Part shown: positions 16,301-24,805 of the stretch, piece by piece
Layout of the letters: the number at the start of each line of letters is the position of its first letter
Numbering within the stretch: the first letter of the stretch is position 1
Assembly (NCBI GenBank): GCA_947501615.1
Contig: CANMWK010000001.1
Coordinates: 521,562 to 585,561 of the forward strand
Reading direction: 5' to 3'
Source: an uncultured Tenacibaculum sp.
Lineage (GTDB): Bacteria > Bacteroidota > Bacteroidia > Flavobacteriales > Flavobacteriaceae
DNA length: 64,000 bases
Notes under the pieces: model-generated
Told to the model about the DNA's origin: nothing
Seen by the model: the letters and a program-made list of their open reading frames with translations, nothing else
The model's database searches: none
Position numbers and translations under genes: made by a program

Positions 16301-17932
16301 CTAGATGTTTTTTAATAGTTTTTGAGCTTGATTTCCGATAGTACCATTTTTATCTAATGCGATTACTTTTTTAAGTAATTTTTTCCCATTTTCATTATCC
16401 CCTATTTTTATATGAATTTCAGCCAGGTTTTTCCATGCATTTGGTGAATTTGGGAAAAATTTTGTGATCAATGAAAAGATTTGTATTGCTCCTTGAGGGC
16501 TATAATTAGATACTTGTTTACCAGACTTAATAAGCTCTTTTTCAAAATCGAAAAATGTATATTTTGGATCTCTCATCATTTCAGCAACATCATTTATTAT
16601 TTTTTCCATATTTCCAGAGGCATATAGCTGTCTAATATGTTGCATTGGTTTATGAATAAAGCCTTTTGCAGAGAAATGTAATGCAGCTTGTAATATTGGA
16701 TCTTGATTAGTGCTATACTCTTTAGCACTAAGTGTAACAGGAATTTGCGGTACTAACCACGCTGCATTTTCCCAAGCTGGTTTATCTTGCCACCAAGCAA
16801 AAGATAAGTATACAGGAATTTTACTATTAGGTAATATCTCTGGACGAGCATCTCCCCAGAAGTTAATGTTTTCTGCAGTAGGTTCACCTACAAAAATAGC
16901 ATTCGTATAATTATCTAATTCATTGACTAAATTCTGACAAGCAGAAAATGTTCGTCGTCCAATAATGACATATAGTTTTCCAATTTCATTAATCTTATTT
17001 GATTTTATTATTTCTTTAATAATTGATGAATTCAAATAATTATTTCCTCCTCCATTTAATCGTAAATCAATAACTAATTTTTCTACTTCATTATTTGCTA
17101 TAAAATTGAAAACTTTTCTATAAAAATTTGCTGTATTTTCTGAAGAATCATCTCTAATTTTACTATGTCTTACATAAACTGTTTTTTCTTGAGGTAAATA
17201 TTTTTTAAAGTAAATTTTATCTAGATGACTCAAATATAAAGGTGTTTTAGATTGCTCTCTCATTGTTAACCAATTTTCATCTTGTTGTACAAAACCATAT
17301 TTTTTAGGTACAGTTTTCCCTTTTGCTAAAGCATCAAATTCAACAGTAAAAATTTTTCCTTCTTTTTGTAATGTTAGTACTATTTTTTTTTGAAATGTAT
17401 TTGTAATTCTTTTTGTATGTAATACTTCTGAAATAGCTATAGCATTAATTCCATAGGCTTTAAAATATTGAGCGTTTTCTGCATTAACTACAGGTTTTAT
17501 CATTTCTAAGGCTTTTTCAATAGCAATATTATTTACTTTTAAAACCTTAGCTCCTAATGCTTTTTTATACGTTTTTGAAACTCCTTGAATAAAAATACCG
17601 TCATTAAATTCATAAAGGTGAAAAGGGAAAGAATGAAATTGTATAGAATTATGATTAAAAAATATTCCTGTATGACCATATTTAAATAAAGCAACTATTT
17701 CAGTCATTCTCACAATTATTTCATGAGACTCTAAATTTGGAATATCATGATACAATCGATCTATCTCTTTATCAAAGTGTCCTTTCGTAACCTTAATAAA
17801 TAGTGAGGCATAATCTTTATGAATTCTATTTTGCATGAATTTAAGATCACTTCTCCACTCTTTAGTTGTGATTGTTCTTTGAGCATGTAATTGAAAAATG
17901 CTAAGTAGTATTAAAAAGAATAGTTTTCTCAT
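16301..17932 (-). CDS. S41-family peptidase with C-terminal repeats
   Basis: Exported 543-residue serine protease-like protein, signal peptide 1-17. The S41 (tail-specific protease) core is at about 235-400: LVIDLRLNGGGNN, then GRRTFSACQNL with the probable nucleophile Ser, then FVGEPTAENINFWG. The N-terminal part replaces a classical PDZ with an alpha-beta segment. Residues about 470-540 look like one or two TPR units (FPNSPNAWKNLAEIHIKIGDNENGKKLL). A TTGAATTGT direct-repeat operator with 21-bp period lies 34 bp beyond an AATATTTG promoter box. The second LytTR operon has the same arrangement, so this gene is a likely target of that system. Confidence 0.88.
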   Translation of the reverse strand: MRKLFFLILLSIFQLHAQRTITTKEWRSDLKFMQNRIHKDYASLFIKVTKGHFDKEIDRLYHDIPNLESHEIIVRMTEIVALFKYGHTGIFFNHNSIQFHSFPFHLYEFNDGIFIQGVSKTYKKALGAKVLKVNNIAIEKALEMIKPVVNAENAQYFKAYGINAIAISEVLHTKRITNTFQKKIVLTLQKEGKIFTVEFDALAKGKTVPKKYGFVQQDENWLTMREQSKTPLYLSHLDKIYFKKYLPQEKTVYVRHSKIRDDSSENTANFYRKVFNFIANNEVEKLVIDLRLNGGGNNYLNSSIIKEIIKSNKINEIGKLYVIIGRRTFSACQNLVNELDNYTNAIFVGEPTAENINFWGDARPEILPNSKIPVYLSFAWWQDKPAWENAAWLVPQIPVTLSAKEYSTNQDPILQAALHFSAKGFIHKPMQHIRQLYASGNMEKIINDVAEMMRDPKYTFFDFEKELIKSGKQVSNYSPQGAIQIFSLITKFFPNSPNAWKNLAEIHIKIGDNENGKKLLKKVIALDKNGTIGNQAQKLLKNI

Positions 17933-18003
17933 GATAATAATTTTAAATTGATGATTATATCACAAATATTCCTGAATTATATAGTAAAAAGTAGTACAAT
18001 CTT

Positions 18004-18033
18004 TTGAATTGTATTTTTTTTAAGTTGAATTGT
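18004..18033. promoter_or_regulatory. Candidate LytTR operator upstream of S41 peptidase
   Basis: TTGAATTGT at 18004-18012 and again at 18025-18033, a 21-bp period. The distance to the minus-strand AATATTTG box (17963-17970) is 34 bp, the same as at 22166. The TTTTAA-GTTGAATTGT spacer sequence is also shared with that site. Confidence 0.65.
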
Positions 18034-18098
18034 TATTCGTGTTGATTTTATGAAAAAACAAGCATTATGACTAAAAACGAATATTCAAAAAACTTCGC

Positions 18099-18106
18099 TA
18101 TTTTTG
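18099..18106 (+). promoter_or_regulatory. -7 promoter box TATTTTTG
   Basis: Exact TAnnTTTG match 18 bp before ATG 18125. It decides against the upstream TTG start and predicts a very short leader. Confidence 0.6.
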
Positions 18107-18124
18107 TTTACAAACCAAATCATC

Positions 18125-19039
18125 ATGAATCTATTTACTTTTAAACGTAAACAAATACTTACTGTGAGTACATTACTTTTTGTACTATTTTCTTGTAAAC
18201 AAGAACAAAAAGAAAAAGTAGAAATAAAAAAAGACACGACTAAAACTGATTTAAAAGCTGCCTTAACATTTTATGCTTCGTTTGATAAAGATGTAACCGC
18301 AGATTTTGCTCTTGGAGACAAACAAATGTATACTGTTCCTAACAGAAAAGCTGTAGATTCGGCTAAAGTTGGATTACATAAACCTGATATTACTAGACAA
18401 GATGGAAAAGGTAAATACGGAGCTGGTTTGGTATTTACAGAGCGTAGTTCTGGAAACATTTATTACCCTAGTGAGAAAAACATTAATTACAGTAAAGAAA
18501 ATTGGAATGGAGCTGTATCTTTTTGGTTGAGTTTAGATCCTGCTGTGGATTTAAAACCAGGATATTGTGATCCGATTCAAATCACTGATGTAAGTTATAA
18601 CGATGCCGCAATTTGGGTAGATTTCACTAAAGAGAATCCACGTGATTTTAGATTAGGAGTTATTGGAGACAGAGATGTTTGGAATCCAAATCCTGAAGGT
18701 CCAGATAACGAAAATCCTATTTTCAATAAAAGATTGACTGGAGTGAAGAATCCACCTTTTGGAACAGGTAAGTGGACTCATATTTTAATCAACTTTTCTG
18801 GTTTAAATACAAAGGAAGGAAAAGCTTCTTTATACATGAATGGAGAACTTAAAGGAACACGTGAACAAATTGAGACTCCTTTTACTTGGGAAGTATCTAA
18901 ATCTAATATTTATTTAGGTTTAGGTTATATCGGTCTTTTTGATGATTTATCTATCTTCAACAGAAATCTTACTGATAAAGAGATTAAAACTTTGTACAGT
19001 TTAGAAAACGGAGTTCAAAGTATTTTAACTGAAAAATAA
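18125..19039 (+). CDS. Lipoprotein with LamG/concanavalin-like domain
   Basis: 304 residues from ATG 18125, chosen because the promoter box overlaps the longer frame and because this Met opens a lipoprotein signal (ILTVSTLLFVLFSCKQE). The mature protein begins FYASFDKDVTADFALGD and has GAVSFWLSLDP, THILINFSG, ASLYMNGELKG and a final GLFDDLSIFNRNLTDKEI, the usual order of strands in LamG-like jelly-roll domains that bind glycans or act as spacers. It is convergent with the second LytTR regulator gene, with 3 bp between stops. Confidence 0.85.
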   Translation: MNLFTFKRKQILTVSTLLFVLFSCKQEQKEKVEIKKDTTKTDLKAALTFYASFDKDVTADFALGDKQMYTVPNRKAVDSAKVGLHKPDITRQDGKGKYGAGLVFTERSSGNIYYPSEKNINYSKENWNGAVSFWLSLDPAVDLKPGYCDPIQITDVSYNDAAIWVDFTKENPRDFRLGVIGDRDVWNPNPEGPDNENPIFNKRLTGVKNPPFGTGKWTHILINFSGLNTKEGKASLYMNGELKGTREQIETPFTWEVSKSNIYLGLGYIGLFDDLSIFNRNLTDKEIKTLYSLENGVQSILTEK

Positions 19040-19042
19040 AGA

Positions 19043-19798
19043 CTAAGAATTTAACCATGCTTTAAAATCACTCGTTTTTTGTCGGCTTACTATAAATTCT
19101 TGATCTCTTGGATTTAGTAAAGCTAATTTTACACGATGATTAAAATATGGTTCTATTTTTTGAATCGAAAATTTTGAGACTATTTGTCCTCTATTTATCT
19201 TATAAAATTTAGTTTCATCTAAAGAGTTAAATAGTTGATCAATAGTCTCATCTATTATATATCTTTTATTATTTGTGATGCCAAACGTAATACTATCTTG
19301 CGAATACACATATAAAAGTTCTGTAGTTCTTATTTGTACAAAACCGCTACCTTCTTTTACTAAAATACCAGATCTTTTCTGAGGAGTTTGAATGCTATTC
19401 AGTAATTCTTTTAAAACTGTTGGTGCTATTGCAGTTGTTGCTGTATTCTTTTTTTGAAATTTCTGAAGTGCATTTTCTAAATCAACTTGTTGAATCGGTT
19501 TTAACAAGTAATCGATACTATTTACCTTAAACGCCTGAATAGCATATTGATCGAAAGCAGTTGTAAAAATAATTGGTGCTTCTATTTCTATTTTCTGAAA
19601 GATTTCAAAACTCAAACCATCAGCAAGTTGAATATCCATAAAAACTAAATCTGGGGCAGAATTTTCTTTAAACCAAATTACAGCATCTTCAACAGCATCT
19701 ATAACCTCTAGTAATTCAAAGTTAAAAGCACTTTTTTTAAGCAAGTTTTGTAATTGTCTTGCTGCTCTTGGTTCGTCTTCAATAATTAATATTTTCAT
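19043..19798 (-). CDS. LytTR-family response regulator, second system
   Basis: 251 residues: a REC domain with Asp55 in LVFMDIQLADG and Lys in YLLKPIQQ, and a C-terminal LytTR domain (about 145-250) with ELLYVYSQDSITF and FYKINRGQIVSKFSI. It is the last gene of a four-gene minus-strand operon that also encodes its kinase (5-bp gap) and two membrane proteins. A 21-bp-period direct repeat lies upstream of the first gene, so autoregulation is expected (inference). A matching site lies upstream of the S41 peptidase gene. Confidence 0.93.
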   Translation of the reverse strand: MKILIIEDEPRAARQLQNLLKKSAFNFELLEVIDAVEDAVIWFKENSAPDLVFMDIQLADGLSFEIFQKIEIEAPIIFTTAFDQYAIQAFKVNSIDYLLKPIQQVDLENALQKFQKKNTATTAIAPTVLKELLNSIQTPQKRSGILVKEGSGFVQIRTTELLYVYSQDSITFGITNNKRYIIDETIDQLFNSLDETKFYKINRGQIVSKFSIQKIEPYFNHRVKLALLNPRDQEFIVSRQKTSDFKAWLNS

Positions 19799-19803
19799 AG
19801 CTT

Positions 19804-20874
19804 TTATTTTTGATCAGATAGTTTTAATAAAGGTAATGTAACAGTGAAAAATTCACCATCGTTGTTCACTTCAATAGATTTGTTTGATAGTAAATTATAA
19901 CGCTTGACGATATTTTTTAATCCGATTTTGGTTGAAGGTAATTGTGTTGATTTTTTTTGAATTCTATTACTAACAATTAACTGATTTTCATTGGTTTTTA
20001 CCGTAATTATTAAAGGTTTCGATTTTGAAACTACATTATGTTTAATTGCATTTTCTATTAAAAGTTGTAAACTCATTGGAATAATCATCATAGTTAAAGC
20101 TTGATCTTTAATTTTCCAATCCACAACTAAATTATCTCCAAATCTCTCTTTTTGAATATGAATGTATGATTTAACAAACTTTAATTCATCTTGCAACTGT
20201 AGTAAGTTAGAATTTCCTGATTCTAAAATAAAACGATACACATCAGAAAGTTTATCTACAAATACTTTTGCATCTTCTTTGTCTTCAACATCAATAATAT
20301 CTCGTAATGTATTTAAACTATTGAATAAAAAATGTGGCTGTGCTTGATTTCTCAATGTATCTAACTGAGCTTGAATCATTACCTGTTTAGTTTGTTCTTC
20401 TTCTCGTATAGATTTTTTTAATCGAACATAATAATAAATAGCTTCACAAATAGCTATGTACATAACAACTATAATTATAATCGGTAAGAGAACTTTAAAA
20501 TTCATGGCAGATGTTGAGTGCATGCCAAAAAGGCTAAAGAAAAAAGTTAAAAACTTATTACCGAAAAAATCTACAAGTAAAACAACTATAATTGTTGCTA
20601 CAAAAAGTATTGAAATACGTTTAAAATCATCTTTAAAATCTGGAAATTTTCTTCTTAAAAAGATTAAAATAGCTCTAATAACAAACCAGTCTATAATTGT
20701 AAAAAATAATGAAGAACTCCATCGAATCAATAGAATGAAAAATGGATTATCCATAGACATATCATTAAAAAGAAAGCTTGTAACAAAACTGATAACAATA
20801 ATACCAATAGTACTAAACCAAAAGTCGTTAAAACCTAAATATTGTATGCGTTTCTCTTTGTTGAACAATTTCAT
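19804..20874 (-). CDS. LytS-type sensor histidine kinase
   Basis: 356 residues with four predicted transmembrane helices in the first 155 (for example FWFSTIGIIVISFVTSFLF and VLLPIIIIVVMYIAICEAI) and no large extracytoplasmic domain. After a short coiled linker the His_kinase domain has the phospho-acceptor His in QAQPHFLFNSLNTL (near 198), a helix with LIENAIKHNV, and a truncated ATPase lid (GLKNIVKRYNLL). It pairs with the LytTR regulator 5 bp downstream. With so little outside the membrane it probably senses through its helices or with the neighbouring membrane proteins. Confidence 0.92.
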   Translation of the reverse strand: MKLFNKEKRIQYLGFNDFWFSTIGIIVISFVTSFLFNDMSMDNPFFILLIRWSSSLFFTIIDWFVIRAILIFLRRKFPDFKDDFKRISILFVATIIVVLLVDFFGNKFLTFFFSLFGMHSTSAMNFKVLLPIIIIVVMYIAICEAIYYYVRLKKSIREEEQTKQVMIQAQLDTLRNQAQPHFLFNSLNTLRDIIDVEDKEDAKVFVDKLSDVYRFILESGNSNLLQLQDELKFVKSYIHIQKERFGDNLVVDWKIKDQALTMMIIPMSLQLLIENAIKHNVVSKSKPLIITVKTNENQLIVSNRIQKKSTQLPSTKIGLKNIVKRYNLLSNKSIEVNNDGEFFTVTLPLLKLSDQK

Positions 20875-20877
20875 AAC

Positions 20878-21681
20878 TTATAGTCGTATAAAAGGTAAAC
20901 CTTGCTTAGCTTGATAAAATGTAAAAGCAATCCACAAAGCATATGATAATCCAAAAACAGTAACAATAATAATTTTATTACGATCTGTTGTTTTCCATTT
21001 TTTAGATACTAGAAATGCGAATAAAGGAATTATTTGTAAGCCATGCAAACCAAAAAAGTGCGCTACTCTTAAATCTCCTGCAATTGTACTCCAATTTACT
21101 AGAGGTAAACCTTCTCCTCCATCAGCAACACCAACGTTATGTGCTAATTGACTAATCATTTGTCCACCAACCCAACTTCCAGCAACAATAATAATCCATC
21201 CCATTAATATTGCCCATTGAACTGATTTTTCAACATTAAGTTTTAATCTAATCGTTTCAAAAATGAAAAGTATCATAATTAAAACATTAATCGCCACTAA
21301 AATTCCCATGGCTGCAAATAGCAAACCATCTAATAAAGAAGACTCATTATAATGTGATTTAACACCTCTTATTCCTTGTGCTACGATAATTCCTGTTTCA
21401 ATTAGTAAAGTCCATGAAACAATATTATTAAGTATGTTTTTCTTTAATTTAGAAAAAGGATATAAGGTCATGAAATACCCAAAAGTGAAAATATAAATTG
21501 CTCCAGAAATCAAGAACTTTAAAGGTTTAATCCAAACATTTACTCCCATTAAAACTCTGTCATCAACAAAAACTCCAACAATAGCAACAATAGCGAAAAT
21601 TAGGTGAGCTAAAACAATACTATAAAGTATAGGACTTTCTTTTTTTACTGTACTGAATACGTGTCTGATATACTTTTTCAT
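20878..21681 (-). CDS. Multipass membrane protein of unknown function
   Basis: 267 residues from ATG 21681, 2 bp after the stop of the preceding gene. A longer frame runs into that gene and is not needed. About seven hydrophobic segments are seen, with VNVWIKPLKFLISGAIYIF and a conserved-looking GLHGLQIIPLFAFLVS (two His-containing blocks, VAHFFGLHG). The family is not recognised. It sits between an ABA4-like protein and a LytS kinase in one operon, so it may be the output or the sensory partner of that system (inference). Confidence 0.75.
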   Translation of the reverse strand: MKKYIRHVFSTVKKESPILYSIVLAHLIFAIVAIVGVFVDDRVLMGVNVWIKPLKFLISGAIYIFTFGYFMTLYPFSKLKKNILNNIVSWTLLIETGIIVAQGIRGVKSHYNESSLLDGLLFAAMGILVAINVLIMILFIFETIRLKLNVEKSVQWAILMGWIIIVAGSWVGGQMISQLAHNVGVADGGEGLPLVNWSTIAGDLRVAHFFGLHGLQIIPLFAFLVSKKWKTTDRNKIIIVTVFGLSYALWIAFTFYQAKQGLPFIRL

Positions 21682-21683
21682 GA

Positions 21684-22100
21684 CTATGCTTTTTTTATGA
21701 ATTTGATAATCATGAATAAAAGAAAACCAATAGGTCCGAACATGAATGTTCCAAATAAACATGGTCCCATTAGTACAGGATGAATTTTAAGTTCTTTGTT
21801 TTGATCTAACATCCACATTCCAACAACAAGATCGAAAGCAAGATAATGAACCCAACCAGCCAATACTGCATTTTCTACAGTGAATAATTGCATTACAGAA
21901 GCTAAACTTCCAAAATCCATCATTCCTCCTTGTCGTATTGAAATAAAGATATAAATCGCATAAATTATGGATAACAATAAAGGAATAATTTTAAAATCGA
22001 TTAAAAATCGAGTTACCTTCCATTTTGGTAAAAAAATCATTAAAATCCACATCGGCATGGCTAGCATGCCAGAAATAGAAAAAACTTCAGATGGTGTCAT
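21684..22100 (-). CDS. ABA4-like (DUF4281) membrane protein
   Basis: 138 residues, four hydrophobic helices. The block WVHYLAFDLVVGMWMLDQ matches the signature of ABA4-like proteins (PF14108), whose plant founder acts in neoxanthin synthesis; bacterial roles are unknown. It is the first gene of the operon that ends with the second LytTR regulator. A CATATTTG promoter-like box at 22125-22132 and a two-box LytTR-like operator lie upstream. Co-occurrence with carotenoid or light-related genes is not visible in this window. Confidence 0.8.
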   Translation of the reverse strand: MTPSEVFSISGMLAMPMWILMIFLPKWKVTRFLIDFKIIPLLLSIIYAIYIFISIRQGGMMDFGSLASVMQLFTVENAVLAGWVHYLAFDLVVGMWMLDQNKELKIHPVLMGPCLFGTFMFGPIGFLLFMIIKFIKKA

Positions 22101-22165
22101 ATTGAATTATTTAAAATTGATAGTCAAATATGCCACCATAATATAAGAAACAGAACTTCAATATT

Positions 22166-22195
22166 TTGAACTGTCGTCTTTTAATGTTGAATTGT
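22166..22195. promoter_or_regulatory. Candidate LytTR operator for the ABA4-LytS-LytTR operon
   Basis: TTGAACTGT (22166-22174) and TTGAATTGT (22187-22195), period 21 bp, 34 bp from the -7-like box. It matches the site at 18004 in core, spacer and distance. Confidence 0.65.
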
Positions 22196-22222
22196 CACAA
22201 AAAAGAAAAACCACTAACTATG

Positions 22223-23302
22223 TTACATCTGAGTGTTTACATATTCAGGATGAGGCTTCGGAATTTCACTTTTATCATCTCCTATCATTTCTCTGATATC
22301 AATCTCAATAGCTCTAGAAATTGTAGTTATAGGAACATCGTTAGCAATTCCTTCAAAAGGATTTTCTGAAACATCACCAATACGTTCCATAGTGAAGAAT
22401 ATCCAAGAAATTATAATACTAAACGGAATAGTTAACCAAATAAAATTAGCTGCCATAAAACTAAATAAGGTTCCTGTAACTTCTGTTTTCAATAAGGTCT
22501 GCCCTATTTTTTCAAATTCAGTCATTAATCCAAATGGAAGTAATATCACAAAAATCCAAGCAAAAAATAAGTTTAACGTAGCAAATTGTCTTGGATATGG
22601 AAAGTTTTTAATTCTTTCAGCTTTACCTTGTAATGTAAATAACTCTCCAATCATATTTTTAAATTCTACATGACGAAAATCATCAATTAAACCTTGGAAT
22701 TTTAATTCTTTTATATGTTTTGACTGAAGATTTAATACAGAAGTTTGTTTGTTCGTCATACTCAAAACAGTTTGTTTTTCTTCTTCAGATAAGTATCCTT
22801 TTAATTCATCATCTAAAGAATATACATATTCTTGAATATGCATTTTTTTCATAACTTCTTTATCTGATCTATTACTTGAAGTCGTCTCCCATGGCTTTTT
22901 CACTCGTAGTGCATGTCTTAAAGAAGTCATCCAAGCAACATGACGCAAAATCAATTCTTTTTTAATTTTAAAAAACTCTTCATTGGTTTTGTCTTTTACA
23001 GCATATTCATTTGTAATAAAATCATTAACCATAGTAGCAAAAAGTCGAGAAGCATTTACAATACCACCATAAATTTTTCTAGCTTCCCAAAGACGACCAT
23101 AAGAAGCATTGTTTTTAAAACCAATAATGAAAGCTAAAGCTGTACCAATTAAACCTATTGGAAGCCATGGTAAGTGTAACCATTTCCAGTTTAATACTTC
23201 GTATAAAACTACAGGAATAATAGCCAATAAAGCAAAAATATAAATGTAACGCCTTGTCCAACTTAGCATTCTTTTAATAGAATAATTCTTTTTAGTATAC
23301 AT
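22223..23302 (-). CDS. Bestrophin-family ion channel
   Basis: 359 residues of the bestrophin/UPF0187 family (PF01062), homologues of which form pentameric anion or cation channels in the inner membrane. Typical elements are seen: SWTRRYIYIFALLAIIPVVL, LPIGLIGTALAFIIGFKNNASYGRLWEARKIYGGIVN, and a later pair of helices around FAWIFVILLPFGL and FIWLTIPFSIIISWIFFTM, followed by ENPFEGIANDVP. It is monocistronic as far as can be seen. It faces the LytTR operon start from upstream on the same strand. Confidence 0.9.
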   Translation of the reverse strand: MYTKKNYSIKRMLSWTRRYIYIFALLAIIPVVLYEVLNWKWLHLPWLPIGLIGTALAFIIGFKNNASYGRLWEARKIYGGIVNASRLFATMVNDFITNEYAVKDKTNEEFFKIKKELILRHVAWMTSLRHALRVKKPWETTSSNRSDKEVMKKMHIQEYVYSLDDELKGYLSEEEKQTVLSMTNKQTSVLNLQSKHIKELKFQGLIDDFRHVEFKNMIGELFTLQGKAERIKNFPYPRQFATLNLFFAWIFVILLPFGLMTEFEKIGQTLLKTEVTGTLFSFMAANFIWLTIPFSIIISWIFFTMERIGDVSENPFEGIANDVPITTISRAIEIDIREMIGDDKSEIPKPHPEYVNTQM

Positions 23303-23433
23303 ATTTGTTTAATTAATAATCGAAGATTAGTTTTTAGAACCTTTTACATGAATTATGTTTCAGTAGTATTTATCAATAATAGAAGAAGATAATTATCTAT
23401 AATGTGTGCAAAAGTGAAATCGTACTTTAATTA

Positions 23434-23475
23434 AGTAAAAGGCAGAAAGTTTAATATCTTTAACTGCCTTTTACT
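23434..23475 (-). terminator. Terminator of enoyl-CoA hydratase operon
   Basis: A 12-bp perfect stem AGTAAAAGGCAG/CTGCCTTTTACT begins just after the stop of the 23,485 gene, and the minus-strand continuation is TTAATT. Confidence 0.65.
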
Positions 23476-23484
23476 AAAAATGAA

Positions 23485-24336
23485 TTAATCTCTTTGAATT
23501 TCTTGCAAGTCAATTAACATATTTTCCCAATTCTTCTGATTTCCATGATCGAATTGTGCTCCATTTTCATCCGCTATTGTAAAACGTTTAATTGCTGGTG
23601 TTTTACTTGTTGCTTGATATAATTGATATGCTTCTTCTTTTAAAGCATCAGCAATTGGTAAATCGATAGAAGCATATACAGCTCTTTTACACGCTTCAAT
23701 AGACTCAGCTGGGAACTTTGCAATACGTTCTGCTAAAGCATCGACATACGGCCCGATTTCATCTGCATCTAAAGCTTTATTAATTGTTCCGAATTTTTCA
23801 GCTTCATCTGCACCCCAATCTCTTGCTCCTAAAATTATTTCTAAAGCCTTACCTAAACCAGCTTGTCTTGCCATACGAGAAGCTCCACCACCACAAGGTA
23901 AAATTCCCATACCAACTTCCATTTGCATGAATTTAGCTTTTCCTCTGGCTGCAAAACGCATATCTAATGCTAAAGCCATTTCATGTCCGCCACCACGTGC
24001 AAAACCTTCTATTTTAGCAATTGTTGCTTGTGGTACATTGCTTAATCTTTCTAAAACTGCTTGAAGATCTAATAATTTTACTTCGTTTCTTGGCACAGCT
24101 TCTTCAGACATGTCTCTTAATAAGTTTGTATCGTAGTGACAAACCCAGTACCCATCGTTTGAAGATTGGAAAATTACTACTTTAACGCTTCGATCTCTTT
24201 CTAAACGAAGACATAAACTGCTTAAATCTGCTAACATTTCTTGACCTTGAACATTAACTGGTCCGAAATTAATTGTTACATAAAGGATTCCTCCTTTTTG
24301 TTCTGCTGTAAAAGTTTGAAAATTTTTGTAATCCAT
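23485..24336 (-). CDS. Enoyl-CoA hydratase/isomerase family protein
   Basis: 283 residues of the crotonase fold. Seen: an oxyanion-hole segment IEGFARGGGHEMALALDMRFAA (about 105-126) and a second loop GMGILPCGGGASRMARQ. Conserved GADEAEKFGTINKALDADE follows. The substrate cannot be told and the second catalytic Glu is not obvious, so an atypical member is possible. It follows the SnoaL-like gene by 17 bp and an AraC regulator lies upstream, suggesting a small inducible operon acting on one compound (inference). Confidence 0.85.
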   Translation of the reverse strand: MDYKNFQTFTAEQKGGILYVTINFGPVNVQGQEMLADLSSLCLRLERDRSVKVVIFQSSNDGYWVCHYDTNLLRDMSEEAVPRNEVKLLDLQAVLERLSNVPQATIAKIEGFARGGGHEMALALDMRFAARGKAKFMQMEVGMGILPCGGGASRMARQAGLGKALEIILGARDWGADEAEKFGTINKALDADEIGPYVDALAERIAKFPAESIEACKRAVYASIDLPIADALKEEAYQLYQATSKTPAIKRFTIADENGAQFDHGNQKNWENMLIDLQEIQRD

Positions 24337-24353
24337 GATTTATTATTTAATTA

Positions 24354-24698
24354 TTAATTGATAATTCCTGCGAAAGTGTGTTGCTTAATTTTCCCGTTTT
24401 CAGTGATATAAGTATCTGTGGCTAATTGAACAGCTATATGTTCATTTTTACCATGCCAAACGAAATACACAACGTTATCGTTAACTTCTTGCTTTTGAGT
24501 TATAAAATCGAAGTCTTTAAAATTTGGAAGAAACTCTTTATAAAATTCAAAGATTTCTTGATGACCTTTATAAGTATGCTCTGGTGTAATGAAAATTGCA
24601 TCGGTAGTATAATCCTGTATAACTAGCTCTGGATTTAGTGTTGCAACGGCATCCATATGGCTATTAAATATTGCTTGAGGATTCTTCATAATTGACAT
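24354..24698 (-). CDS. SnoaL-like (NTF2-fold) protein
   Basis: 114 residues of the cone-shaped alpha+beta barrel family (SnoaL/DUF4440). Seen: an N-terminal helix NSHMDAVATLNPELVIQDY, then DAIFITPEHTYKGHQEIFEFYKEFL and a C-terminal strand pair TDTYITENGKIKQHTFAG. Members bind or transform small hydrophobic molecules. A perfect TAATTTTG box (24717-24724, minus strand) lies about 20 bp before ATG. It is co-transcribed with the enoyl-CoA hydratase gene, and the AraC regulator ends 107 bp upstream. Confidence 0.82.
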   Translation of the reverse strand: MSIMKNPQAIFNSHMDAVATLNPELVIQDYTTDAIFITPEHTYKGHQEIFEFYKEFLPNFKDFDFITQKQEVNDNVVYFVWHGKNEHIAVQLATDTYITENGKIKQHTFAGIIN

Positions 24699-24805
24699 TG
24701 TTTAGTATTTACAATGCAAAATTATGTTAGCAATTCACCTTAATTTTGGTAAGAAAAAATGAGCTTTTAGTAAAAAACAAGCTTTTATTTAATTAGAAGG
24801 ATTTT

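Noticed and set aside
20456..20914. 152-residue plus-strand open frame
   Set aside because: Lies wholly antisense to the LytS kinase gene, with low-complexity Lys/Ile composition and no recognisable motif.
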